NCBI GenBank assembly: GCA_003996215.1
Contig: QJPP01001929.1
Location: forward strand, 124,001-188,000
Direction: 5' to 3'
Source: Jaltomata sinuosa
Taxonomy: Eukaryota > Streptophyta > Magnoliopsida > Solanales > Solanaceae
Length of the DNA: 64,000 nucleotides
The notes below the pieces were generated by a model. The model was not told the DNA's origin. It ran no database searches and worked only from the letters and a program-made list of their open reading frames with translations. Both the position numbers and the translations under genes were made by a program. Of the stretch, positions 33,508 to 45,238 are shown in pieces. Each line of letters opens with the position of its first letter. Within the stretch, counting starts at the first letter, position 1.

Positions 33508-34809
33508 AACCATTTGTATCACTACCTGGTTCATCTAAATAAGATATGAGGTGAGATATTCATATTCTTACAAAACAAATTGCTTCCTAGTTCTAGCAAT
33601 AGGGGTGCAACATTTTCCCATATAACTTCTTAGGAGGATATGACCAGTTCTTGAGTACACCTTTTCCTCTACGTGACTCTGTTATATGAGGGACATTCAT
33701 TAATTCATTGGTATTGGAAATAGAAGTTGTTGAACTAGCTTTATATCAATTGAAAGATGTGGCAATAGCCTGATCTTGATAAGTTAATATGGTATAGACT
33801 AGAGATACCTCTAGTTAGCTGATAGGGCCATGATAGTCACTGGATATCATCCTGGATATGTTCATAGTTGGATTTTATAAGATATGTGCATATTACTACC
33901 CCAAATAGTTAATAACATGTGTGATCCCTTTTATTGTTGGAAAACTAGGAGATAAGTATTTCAATTATTTCATATACAAGTATATGAATAATAGTGCCCC
34001 TCTATGATCTATGTTTTGGTTATACATGATTAGTATGCAACTGAACATTAAGGTTGAAAAATATTGAGGGACTAGACATAAGTTGTGATGTGTTAGAATA
34101 TTTAGAGCAGAGAAAGATGTAGTGTCAATTAATCACCAGAATGAGAGTATTTGGTTACATATGAAATAAATGAGAATGGTATTTAAATACCATAGAATTA
34201 GTGTGTACATAGACTAGAACTCCTAGCTAGAGAGAGATGGGTGAGTAGAGTTCCCTAGTAGTAAGAAGGCGACATATATGAGTATTAGAAGATGCTACAG
34301 AAAGATGACATAGGTTGTGCCCTTATTATATGAATGCTTATTAAGTGTGTGGTTAAGAAGAGATATCGACTCTTCAACCTTAACCAGTTGCAAAGGCACA
34401 CCCAAAAAAAAAGTTCCCTGAAGAACTTTATGAAATTTTGTTAGACAAGGAAATCATTTTAGTATCAATGTGAATTCTAGTACCTAAACTTAATAGCTAC
34501 AAGAACAAAAAGGGCAATCGAAAGATCACTTTAATAGAAGATACATTGACTAGTGTGGTACCCTAGGAATGTACATACATTATTCATAGAAATAAAGATG
34601 GTTCATTATGCATATATTTGCAATCAGCTGAATAAAGCTACTATAAGGTTCATTTGATGTATGTATGCTCACAATAGAGCAATCGTAGCTCAACTAAAAG
34701 AAGAGTATAGTTTATCATATGCCAGTTATTTTTATTTGTTTCCATGCATAGAAAAGGGTCGAAGCACCCTCACTTGTTATGCCATTATGGCAAATTTGTT
34801 AGCATAGAC
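33508..34809 (+). pseudogene. Host X continuation with faint reverse transcriptase remnant
   Basis: AT-rich, heavily mutated. Between about 34400 and 34660 scattered frames give VPEELYEILLDKEIILVSM, then HRNKDGSLCIYLQ, then a frameshift to QLNKATIRF. These resemble the start of a Ty3-gypsy RT (L...LLDKGFIRPS, KDGS.R.CIDYRQLNK.TI). The sense is plus, as expected for host X. The rest (33508-34390) shows nothing I can name. The last five bases (tagac) are the target duplication of the next LTR. Confidence 0.4.
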
Positions 34810-37736
34810 TGTATTGACCCTCCAGGTCATTTTCTATTTTTCATGCTTTTTTTGCATTTTGAACTTTCCTTCCATGGCTACATGTCATTTATGACTTATC
34901 GGGACTGACGGTTCAGTTCCTGGACCATTCGTTAGGTCGTTATGATCATTTCCTTATTTTAGAACTTGAACTTAGAAAACCTTTGACTTTGGTCAACTTT
35001 CTTAGTAAACTTGCTCAGAATCAAATTCTGATAGTTCTATTGGTTTCAGAATGAGGATTTTGGTCTAGTGAGACCCTTGGTCTGGGTTAGGGAGTTTTTG
35101 TTTTGGGTTTGTGTTATTTTCTGTGTTTTCAGGCCAGTTTGACTTTTGGGATTGACTTTGGTCAACATTCGGAGAAGACGGCCTCAGATTAAAATTTTGT
35201 CAGTACTGTTAGCTCTGGAATGTCTACTTTGGGCTAGAGGGACTTTTGGTTTGGGTCCCGATGCTTCTAGACTTGTTTTTGACCCTTGTGTTCCATTTTA
35301 GAAAAGTTGGGCAAAAGTTGGTTTTGGGTGTGGGGTCCACTTTTCAATAAATCGACCTCCGTTGAGATTTTTGTCAATTTTGTTGAGTCTGGAATTCCAT
35401 TTTTAGTCAAATAGCTCAGCTTGTTTGTGTTTGCAGGACCCCCAGACGTGTTTCTTAGGGTCCATCAAAGAAAATTCATGTTGGGATTTTTCTGTTGGCA
35501 GCTGGTTGCTCTCATGGCATCACCAGGCCATCGCCTACGCGGAGCCATGGTCGCCTACGCACAGAAGCACCAGCCACCCCCTTCATTTTGGCCTTCACCT
35601 AGGCAACCGGTATGCCGCATTTGCATGCCCACGTGTGCGTTGGCCATCCCGCATATGCACTAGGCAAGTGGCTGGCCTGGCCAACGCCTGGCCTTCATGT
35701 GCGCAATAGCCCACCCGTGTATGCATGGCCGAGTAGGCATCGCCTGGCCACTTTCACGCAGGGCATGGCCGATAGCTTTAAGTTGTCTTCTCCAACTTCA
35801 TTTCCTTAATTTCCAAACATTTCCCATGCGTGAAACTCTATTAGAGAAGACCCATTGATCTCAAATTTGACCCCCAAACCTCTTCTAATCTTGTGGTAAC
35901 GACCCCTACGATCTGTGGTCATCCTTTTACTCGACTTTGGTAAGTTTCCGCCTTTGAATTCCTAGTTTTTCCTTTCGAAATCCTTTGAATTAGTAGTACT
36001 TCGGTGTTGTTTTGTGCCCCGAAACAAGTTCTGTTCGTGCTCAATTTTCGAGCATGGGTTTCTTAATCCACCGCAAGTATAATTGTGAATTTTATTTTTT
36101 GATTTGTTGCGTGGGCCTCGAGGGTCATTCCCCGACCTAATTTTTGGCCTGATTTTCCGTATAGTAATATGGGTGTTATTCTTCTTGTCTTGAGACCCGG
36201 ATTATATTGTTGATAGCATGGTAGCTTTCTGAGGCTGTTCGGAAGGGGAATGCACACGAGTGATGGTTCATGTTTGCAATTCAACCCCTAGGTAGGTTAC
36301 AGTTTACTTTCTAGACTGAGTTTAGGTAAATTATATATATTTATGTTACTGGAATGCTGGGTTAGACTTTAGGTAGATTTAGGCTTAAATCCTGTTTATT
36401 GCTTTAAATTGGCCATTTCAGATTATAGTTTAGAATTACTATGTTCATCCTTAGTCTAGAAGCCTGTAGTATCATTGTGGCTAGCTTAGAATCTGCAGTT
36501 GGCTTTTAGGAGGTTTTAGAGGTAGAGTAAAGATTCCTTGTGATTTTCACTTTTACTTTTTTGTTTATCCGCTTTATTATACCATTATGTGTAACTGTGG
36601 GCCGAGGCCATAACTTTGATTTGGACGGAGCCCTAGGTCAGTTCTCTTGATTTGGAGGGTATTTGGCCCTGTTTTGCCTTGTTGTGCATGGTTTCCTCTG
36701 GATATGGACATCTCATGCTCATACTGCATTGCATATTATTGACACAAAAATAAAGTATTTTTTCAAGACTTTTGGTTCAAAATGAGGTTTACTACGGCTA
36801 CAACGATTTTCGGACTTGAATTAAATCTTATTAGATTTTACTATGGATTTTGGAAGGGAAAAGGGAAAAATACTATTTTATGCATATACTTATAGTCCGA
36901 TGCGGTATTCCAGACCCCCGATGCGTTATTCTAGGTTTTACTTTCCTTTAACCTACATGTATATGTATATGCATAGTCCAATGTGGTATTTTGGGCACCC
37001 GATGATGTATTCTGGGTTTATATTATTATGCATTCATACATTACATCATCTCCCATCGCATTGCATTGACTTTGGTGCTTTTGGATTGTTGGTTGTTTTG
37101 GGTTTGATCTTGTTATTAATTTACCTTTTGGCTTGGTTTTTTCGATTTTTTTCTTTATAACTAGATTTAGGCGGATCCGTGTATTTTAGCTACTTTCTTG
37201 TAATTTATAATTATATATTATCTTTCTGCGCTCGGTTGGCCTATCATGCCTACTAGGTACCCGTTGTCTTAGTACTCATACTACACTCTGCATCTTTTTC
37301 TGATGCAGTACCTAGTACGAGCCACCCTCACTGATCTTCCCTTTGTTCGAGGCCTATTGCAGTTCGGATCGCAATGAGCTCCCGGTGCCTTGGAGACTGT
37401 ACATGCTTTCCATCTTGTATATTTTGTCTATATTTTGTATTTTGAATAGACAGAGTCTGTTGATAGCTACTCTTTACATTAGTCACTCTTGTACTAGTGA
37501 CACCAGGTCTGGGTTGGTTCTAGTGTATGTTTTTTCGTTCTTGGTCACTTTAGGGCCATCTTTTGTATATTTGCTACAGTTGGTATGTATATATATTCTC
37601 TTGGACTTACCTTTTTCATGTATGTCTTCCGTAGTTCCTTACTTTAATTGCTTTATTGTCTTCCATAATTTTGGGTTAGGCTTGCCTACTAAGGGGTTAC
37701 GTAAGTGCCATCATGGCTCAGTTTCGGGTCGTGACA
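34810..37736 (+). repeat. Solo LTR, Tekay family A, perfect TSD
   Basis: It runs from TGTATTGACCCTCC to TTTCGGGTCGTGACA, flanked on both sides by tagac (34805-34809 and 37737-37741). It has a GC-rich word array (35510-35775), a donor TTTG/GTAAGT (GT at 35940-35941) and the blocks CCTACTAGGTACCC and TACTCATACTACACTCTGC (about 37245-37290) shared with LTR A. The 105- and 150-residue frames within it are chance frames. It arose by recombination between the two LTRs of a full element. Confidence 0.9.
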
Positions 37737-37741
37737 TAGAC

Positions 37742-38213
37742 AAACTTAACTTCTTGAGCCCAAAGTGGCTAACCCTTGTTTGCTACAAATCATGAGATGA
37801 TTTCACATGTACTTGACATTATGTGTAATTGGAAACATGTAAAAGATCATTGGTTATGAAACCCTCAAGATTTATTTGTTCAATTGCTTATTTGAACCTT
37901 AATAAGGTATCACACATCAAGTGTATTATGTATTGTTGGACAGTAACAAAGACATAGTTAGCCTCGGTCCCCCACTAAAGAAGATTCATAGGGAGCTTCT
38001 CCTCTATCCTTGTCCCAATGTTTAGATATACACATAAAGCGGCCCAGTTCTAATGGTCAGAACACATGTGAGAAAAATTCTCAAGAGATAAAAGACAACA
38101 TGGGAAATAAATTCCATATGCTTTAAAGGAGTGAAGAAACACTAGAAGAACTATCCCACTCGTGATTTAAAATAAGAGGTAGCATACTTGGACATAAGAT
38201 TTGGTAGAGTGTT
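37742..38213. other. Old flanking DNA, no feature recognised
   Basis: The AT-rich continuation of the sequence left of 34805, between two solo LTRs. Its last five bases gtgtt are the likely duplication of the next LTR. I see no coding signal. Confidence 0.45.
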
Positions 38214-39755
38214 TGATACACTCAAATTACACCTCCAAAAGAAGTATAAAGCGGTCGATGTTTCAATATAGAGTCCAACAAAGATTGGGGTCGATCCCAT
38301 AGGAAATATGGTAGGACTAGGGTCAACTATGCTTATTTGCACTCTTAGCCATTTATTTCCTCAATGGGGGGGGGGGTTAAGCTAAAAGTAATATTTGTAA
38401 CTTAGATTCAAACAAGTAACAAAGTAATATTTTCAAGTATTGTAATCAATGAGAGAATCGACTAGGATAGTGTTCCCCATGAGTTTATAAAGCAGTAAGG
38501 CATTGTACCATCAATCTAGTCTAGTGCTATGCATGCAAGATAAGTAAGTTAAGTTCTCCTAAGCAGATAGTTACCAAAATAGAAGAATGTAACCATGTAA
38601 CTTGGTCAGTCTATGGGAATTTTCCTTGCTAACCTTTACCAGTGATCCCAAATTACCTTTCCCTGGGCAAGTTCAAGCTAATTAGATAAGAGTTGATAGC
38701 CTCGAATATTTGTTGTGTGATCCCATTTCCCATTTGGTACCCCTTTAGTCAAGCAAGTATGAATAAGGTGAGTTCTAATGTTTGCAACCGTTAAAAAGCA
38801 ATCAACACAAAGGGAAGAACAATACATGCATGAACATTGATCTAGAATTACTAGGTACTTTTCCTACTTTGTTAATCCTGCATGGTTCCTACAACCCTAG
38901 TTGTTGATTTAGCTACTCATCGTTGTAAGAAAAAAAAATCATAGTTAGATGAAAAGATCATTATTATTACTTACAATAATAAGTAAAGAAACCAGAATCT
39001 TGAAATCTCAAGAACACTTCAATAATCAAGAACAAGTAATTGAATTCTCAACAATATGTTATGATGTCCCAAAATTGCATAACTCCTGAAATAAAACCCT
39101 AGGGAAGGTATTTATAGACAACAAAGACCCAATCCTAACATAACTAGGAAAGCTGGAATGCGGCTTGTCCGACGGGCAGGCCCCACGGGCCATCATGGAT
39201 GCTACCATCATTATGGGTGGCCTTTGAGTCTTCTTGCCTTTGTGCATCATAGTCTTCCAGGTTTCCACGTGCTAGGCTGATAGGCCATCATGGTTTCCAT
39301 GGGAATCGTGGAAAACCCATCGGCTAAGTTATCTGAAGATCCATCTGGTCTAGTCCATTTTGACAAGCACGTACGACATCCTATCGTACCTCTCATGGGA
39401 ATCGTGTCTGGGCGTATGAACTTTTGGTTCTTGCTTTAGCTCCTCTGGTTCATTCCCACGGGCAAGTGTGATGGCCCATGGTGCTTCGACTCCCATCCCA
39501 GTTGGTCGTGGGATGGGTTTTTGCCTTATAATCTTGCTGCTTTATTTTGACATTCCTTTCCATGGGACATCATGGATCCTATGCCCGTGGGGCATCTCTT
39601 ATAGCCCAGAAACAACATTTTTTCTGTCTTTTTGTATTTTCAACACTTCCTCTACACATGTAGTAAACATGGATCATATCTAACAAAACACACTTAAGAA
39701 CTCCTAAAATCCTTAGTTTTAAGCGTCAAAAGTGCCGTGAAATCTCGACACATCA
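38214..39755 (-). repeat. Solo LTR of an Athila-type element
   Basis: Plus-strand ends are TGATACACTC and CGACACATCA. Flanks gtgtt (38209-38213) and gtatt (39756-39760) differ at one base. It resembles the Athila LTR layout: gggtcgatcccatagg near the end, TATA (tttata 39111-39116, minus sense) and, upstream of it, a ccacgggc / cccgtggg word array (39150-39610). No primer site or polypurine tract adjoins either end, so it is probably solo. The alternative, that it is the 3' LTR of element 4, is weaker. Confidence 0.7.
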
Positions 39756-39760
39756 GTATT

Positions 39761-40133
39761 TATATAGGATGTCTCCTAGTTTCCAGAGTCTCTGGTTGCT
39801 TATATAATTATACATGCTAATTCTTATAGTTCATTTGTTCATTTGTCATCTGCACTTTGTGGATTATTTCTCATATGTTACATACATGATAGAACACTTG
39901 CATATAGGTGTTATACGTTTCATAGAACCCCCATTTATGTACTATTGTTTCATAGGACCTTGGCCTATATTATTACATATTTCACCAATTACTTACCACA
40001 AATCACTTGTCTATTAGTTATAGGCTTCATAGACTATTTGCCTATATGTCACATGCCTCATAGCCTACTTTTAAGCATTACATGCCCCATCGTTCATTTG
40101 CCCATGTGTCATTTGCTCCATTATTCATATTTT
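39761..40133. other. Old flanking DNA with a loose tcatag/cctat pattern
   Basis: Short repeated words (ttgcctatatgtcacatgcc, cccatgtgtcatttgctcc, cataggaccttggcc) suggest a degenerate short repeat, perhaps the R/U5 part of an old LTR. There is no gene; the 129-residue frame reading into the next LTR is not coding. Confidence 0.4.
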
Positions 40134-41776
40134 TGTAATGACCCTCCAGGTCATTTCTTCATTTCCTTGCATTTTCTACGTTTCAAGTTTTCCTGCAGTG
40201 ACTATAGGTCATTTATGACTTGTCGAAACTAATGGTTCAATCCTCGGGCCGTTCATTAGGTCGTTATGACCATTTCCCTATTTTAGAATTTTAACTTGGG
40301 AAATCTTTAACTTTGGTTAACTTTCTTGGTAAACGCATTCAAAATTGAATTTTGATAGTTCCTTTAGCTCTGGAGTGTGGACTTTGGTCTAGTTGGACCT
40401 TTGTTCGGGATCTGAGAACTTTTCAGCTTGGAACTTTCTCTCATTCTGCATTTTCAGGCCAATTGGGCTTGAAGGGTTGACTTTGGTTAATATTCGGAGA
40501 AGATGGCCTGAGATGGAAATTCCACCAATGCTGTTAGCTCTGGAATATTAACTTTGGGCTAGAGGGACCATTGGTTCAGGTCTCAAGGCTTCTGAACTTG
40601 ATTTCGGCCCTTAGGTTCCATTTTGGAATTTTTGTCCTACAAGTTGATTTTTGGCACGGGGCCCACTTTTTATTTAGTCAAATATCGATGGGATTTTTGT
40701 CGATTCCATTCGATCCAAAATACCATTTTTAGTTGAATATCTCATCTCGTTTGTGTTCGCAGGACCCTGGATGCATTCTCGGGGGTCCGCCGCTTGAAAA
40801 TCTGCCCTTGGCATGTTGCTGTTGCTATTGGCTGCTGGTGTCGTTTCAGGGTGCCTCTTGGGCTGCACCTGCGTGCACGCACCTATGCCTAGGCCAGCCC
40901 ACTGTGTGCCCGCCTGCCTCGGCCACCAGCGCCCCTGCGCCTGCCTGGGCGCCATGGCACCAGCGCACCTGCTCCTGTCCTAGCCGCCCATGCGCTATTG
41001 CGGCTGGCAGCTTATAAGCTGGCCAGCCCTCTTCTCTCCTTCATTTCCTAAAATCTCAAACTCAATTCTCCATGGTATTTTTCTCCATAAACCTCCATTA
41101 AATTCTTTTTTCAGCCCAACTACTTGGTGGATATTATATTGTCGATCCTTGATCATTTATTGGCTTCTAATCGGGTAAGTTCCTCTTTAAATTCCAGTTT
41201 TCTTTCATGAATTTCCCGTTTTAATTATCTTTTCTTGGGCTATTTTGAGCCCCCTTTGTTGGTCTTTTTTTGCTCAAATTTTGAGTATGCACTCCTGGTG
41301 AGGTTGGGAACCTTGTGGTGATTTTTGTTCTGATTTTGGGTTATAGGGCCCACGAGCCCGCGTGAACAAATTTTAACCCAACTAAATTATTTGTAATATG
41401 GGTACCATTAGCTTTGTATTGGTGTGTATAATATTGTTATGATAGTGTGGTTCTTGTGGATGCTTATTGGGGGAGATAGGCTCTGGTCTTGTGGATTGTG
41501 CGCGCGTCCTCGGCTTTCCGGTAGGTTATGGTTTACTTTTTCTAGACTTTGAACGTATGAGGTATGAGTATAATAATTTGCTAATGATTGGTGGGATCTA
41601 GTGGTTTGGATATGGTTCTAGTAGGCATATTGATCCTTATAGTTGATTTAGGGGCCTTAGAGTAATTCTTATGTTTTATTCATTTTTAAGTCATGCTAAT
41701 GTCAGAGGGTTATCTTGACATCACTTGTGATCTCAGGTCCCGTATTACGTCCAGGGGGTAGGCTCGGGGCGTGACA
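40134..41776 (+). repeat. Chimeric LTR: family A body with family B end
   Basis: The first 1.5 kb (TGTAATGACCCTCCAGGTC..., array at 40855-41010, TATA ttataa 41012-41017, donor CGG/GTAAGT with GT at 41175-41176) follows the family-A LTRs at 431 and 34810. From about 41660-41690 to the end it instead follows family B: taagtcatgctaatg, gagggttatcttga and ggtaggctcgggg match 56970-57059. It is about 1.3-2 kb shorter than the other family-A LTRs. Flanks atttt and atata do not match. Confidence 0.65.
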
Positions 41777-42779
41777 ATATATCTTGCATAATGACCGGAA
41801 AGTGTACTTGATGTTGTGATTGGTTACATGATTTTTTTTTTCTAGTCACTTATAACAACAAGCACTTCACTATTTTAACCGGATGCCTTACATCATCTTT
41901 CTTTCACTACATTCACCCCCCATATTTATTCACCCTTCTTCTTTCGTTCCCCTTTTCTCTTCAAATTTTTTAAGCTACTAAGTGCATTAGGGACTGTTAT
42001 TTGGATCAAATTAAAATAGGGTACCAATAAAATGGATAGGCTCATTATGCGACTCTACAAAGAAATAGGCTTCAAGGCTCAATGGACCTTCACTGGAGAT
42101 AATGCCAAGGTGACACAAGCAATCATAAAAAAAATAAAAAAAAAACAAGAAAGGCTATAAAAGGAATTTTCCTAATCATATCCCATAAATTTCAACCCAA
42201 GTCAAATTTTCACATACAAATGGGAAAAGTTCTAGATGCTACTTTATGCAAGAAACCAATCAAAAACTCACCACACATGGTGCCATGGTTTAAATACCAG
42301 AATATTACAATTGCATGCTTATAAACAAACACATTGAGTAATTTTACAAAATTAAGCCCACCCTCTTTATTTTTTCGAGTCAAGTTAAAGAGCCTATGTA
42401 TTTCTAACGAAGTTTTTCTTTACATGCAAGATTTCACATGAACTACCTATGACATCTAGCTACCACTCAAAGCGGGGTTTCAAGGTTCCAAAGGCCAGGC
42501 TCCTAGTCCTACAAACCTATGACTAATTTTGCTTTAAAATGGTCGTCATCCATCCATCATGGAGATAAGTCATTTCTACTACGACTTTCCTAAAACAAAT
42601 CTACCCGGTTCAAAGGGACTATCCTCGAGAAAGACTCAAAAACAAAAGTTGAAGAACCTATCCTAAAAAAAATAAAAACAAGACTACCTATATTCATACT
42701 ACACCACCACCAACAACACAAGCTAACCTAACATTGCCATTACTAGCCATTACTGAAGATATAATAACGAAAAATAAGG
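41777..42779 (-). other. 3' untranslated DNA, probably of Athila element 4
   Basis: No coding frame. The style resembles the 3' UTR of element 1 (14814-16870): A-rich plus strand with many short polypurine/polypyrimidine runs, including cattcaccccccatatt (about 41920). The first 80 bases could still be older flank. The junction between the two is not visible. Confidence 0.4.
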
Positions 42780-43044
42780 AAATTCTATTCCCCCACCCTA
42801 CACTTAAATATAGCATTGTCACTAGTGCTGCAAGTCAGTACAAAGCAAAGAGTGAGAGCAGGAACTCCCTGGGCCTCTAGGCGTTATCCTTACCATTGGG
42901 ATCATCGTCCCGATCATCCTCAGTTGTTGTATAATCAACTTCCATAAGAGTTGTGCCTACATCATCTGCCTCATCATTTTCATCATCATTAGTGGAAATA
43001 ATGGTGGGCTCATCATCATCCAATGGCTCTTGGAATACGAGTCC
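42780..43044 (-). pseudogene. ORF3 C-terminal part of Athila element 4
   Basis: Minus-strand translation gives GLVFQEPLDDDEPTIIS followed by an Asp/Glu-rich tail (NDDENDEADDVG, TEDDRDDDPNGKDN), ending near 42885. The acidic end matches the character of the element 1 ORF3 C-terminus (17016-17090). It is cut on its upstream side by the LTR at 43045. Confidence 0.55.
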
Positions 43045-45238
43045 TATCATGCCCCGAGGCTACCCCCTGGATGCAACACGGTGCTTAGTGTCACAAGTGA
43101 CCCCAAGCTAACCCATGGCATGTCATATCTATACAAGTTCAATTTTTAAAATATGCACTGTACGGAAGCTAAAACAATTCAATAACTGAAATGGGGAAGA
43201 ACCCAAATATCTGAATATATGAAATATAAAAATAGTATAGTGCTGACTGAAAACAATACTAACAACTGCTGAAATCTAGTCTATGTCTGAAAGCCTCTAA
43301 CTGATATGAGTTGCTGGGACATGCCCCCAGCTAACTCTAACAATCTAAAAATTGAAAGGAGAAGACTGAAAAGTAAAGCATGTCTCTCATCCTCGGACTG
43401 CGAGGACTCACCAATGAAGCTGCTGAGTATGGACTGGAAATCGACTAAGCGCGGTCTGGATACTAAATGCCTGAACCTACATCAGAAAATAATGTAGCAC
43501 AAAAGTATGCGTCAGTACTTTGAATGTACTGAGTATGCAGGATATGTACTAAACTGGACAATAAAGAACTGAACATAGAAATAGATATACTGGCATATAC
43601 CTAAAAGCTGGACTGAATGCGATGACCAAGTAAAAATCATGATTATAACATACTGAACTGAATACTAAAATAAATACTGAATACATGGCCAATGCAACAT
43701 AAATCTGACTGTGGGAGGTACTGTTAACCGACATACCCCAAGTTGAGCTAACTATAGGGCCAACCTATAACCTTGTATGGAAAGGTGTTCATACCTTACC
43801 AAGGGTATGAAAAAGTCTGACGTGGATCCACTACTGATGTCCTCAAGGGACAAGGATGTTCAGCCTAGTCTGACAGCTGACTCCTTTTATACCTACGATA
43901 GTGCCGTAGTTCTGTGACTTGGGGACTGCTACTAAAGGTCTTAGCCTAAACTGTTAGCTAAGCCTTTATCCCCTCGTTCACTTGGTACTAAGTCTACTCC
44001 CAACTGAATATAAACAACAATCCATTGAAATAATGGATAGCTCAAAGTACTGATAATTATCTGAGAATGCAACATACTTGTACTGAAAGATATGGCATTC
44101 GATTTCTAAAGCATGATTATCTGTCTAAACTGCCTAGCAAGCATAATCTATGAAATGCTGGAATTAACACAAGCTAGGGTTTTTGGGTCTTATACAAGAA
44201 ACTATGCTAATTCTCTAAGAACATGCAAATGGGTACCATGGAAGCTACAACAACTGACTTACAATAAATCCCTACGATTTAGGAACCCTAGGTCTGAACA
44301 GTTCATGGAAAAACTGAGGAATTGACTGAAATCTAGGGACCTAATGGGTGAAAGGAACCCACTAGTAAAATCCCACATACCTGGTGAAGAGACTACTGAG
44401 AAATCCCTTGGATCTCGGGGCTGAACTTGATGAAGACCTCTGCTTGTTCTTGAGAGAAAACTATTGCCTCTTTTGTTTCTTTTGTTTCAAAGTCCGATGA
44501 ATTTAGGTAGTTTTTTACTAATAAAATAGGCTTAGAGTAGTCAAAACTACATAGCCTAGGCATTAAAAGAGGTAGGAAAAGTCTGGAATGCCCTTGGAAA
44601 ATAATTGAAAAAGCTGATGAAATTCGCGACTCAGGGATCACGACTTGGTTCTACGGCTCGTGGAAAGTCACGGGTTGTGGAACCCTATCGTAGTTTCCTG
44701 GTCCTAAAAGTCAAGTTACTGGAATGAACTCCACGAGTTGGGTTCACAACTCATGGAAACTTCCATAGGTCGTGGAATCCCACTCGTGGTTCCTGAGCTG
44801 AAATCCTTGGGTATCTGAAGATTGGTTCCACGGGTTGGGTTCACGACTCGTGTAAACCTCCACGGGTCGTGGAATCCACTCATGGTTTCTGAGAACTTAG
44901 TCCTAGCTACTAGAATTGGTTCCACAATTTGGGCTCATGACTCATGGAAACTTCCACGGGTCGTGAAACCCAATCGTGGTTCCTGGGAGTCATCTTCTAG
45001 GAGAATTCCACTGACGAGTTCTACGGTCCGTGGAAACTTCTATGGTCCATTTACTCAAGTCGTGGGATGAACTTTAGAGGATCAGTCCTCTGATCTTTAT
45101 CCCACGAGTCTAGTCCACGACTCGTGGACTATTCCACGGCTCGTGGAAGTGACTCATGGTTCTGCTGACAGTTGAATTTTTTTATTTCTTCTGGTTTTTC
45201 TGAGCTAAGTCTGGTCTTGGAAGCTCTGGGGTGTTACA
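43045..45238 (-). repeat. Family B LTR, minus orientation, probably solo
   Basis: Plus-strand ends are TATCATGCCCCGAGG and GGGGTGTTACA; in element sense it begins TGTAACACCCCAGAG and ends GGGGCATGATA. The end block matches 57000-57059 and 41720-41776. It has a donor CACCAG/GTATGT (GT at 44380-44379) and a large palindromic array (44620-45160). Flanks agtcc and acgcc agree at three of five bases. No internal region is attached. Confidence 0.7.
44620..45160 (-). repeat. Palindromic ccacg/cgtgg array in family B LTR
   Basis: About 15 copies of words such as ccacgggtcgtgg, cacgactcgtgg and tccacggctcgtgga spread over 540 bases, at roughly 30-45 base spacing. Many are near-perfect palindromes. 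It is the longest such array in the window. Confidence 0.75.

Noticed and set aside
33508..34809. Possible integrated pararetrovirus remnant
   Set aside because: The only readable motifs (KDGS, QLNKATI) fit a Ty3-gypsy RT in the sense expected for host X. There is no movement- or coat-protein-like signal.
36843..37795. Hydrophobic ORFs of 105 and 150 residues that could pass as membrane proteins
   Set aside because: They lie in T-rich LTR sequence (34810-37736), and the second runs across the LTR end and TSD. T-rich DNA gives hydrophobic frames by chance.
38209..39760. Treating this LTR as the 3' LTR of Athila element 4
   Set aside because: No polypurine tract follows at 39756 and the flanks gtgtt/gtatt look like a TSD. 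Kept as solo, with the alternative recorded.
39814..40232. Overlapping ORFs of 67 and 129 residues
   Set aside because: The longer one crosses the start of the chimeric LTR at 40134 and has no recognisable domain.
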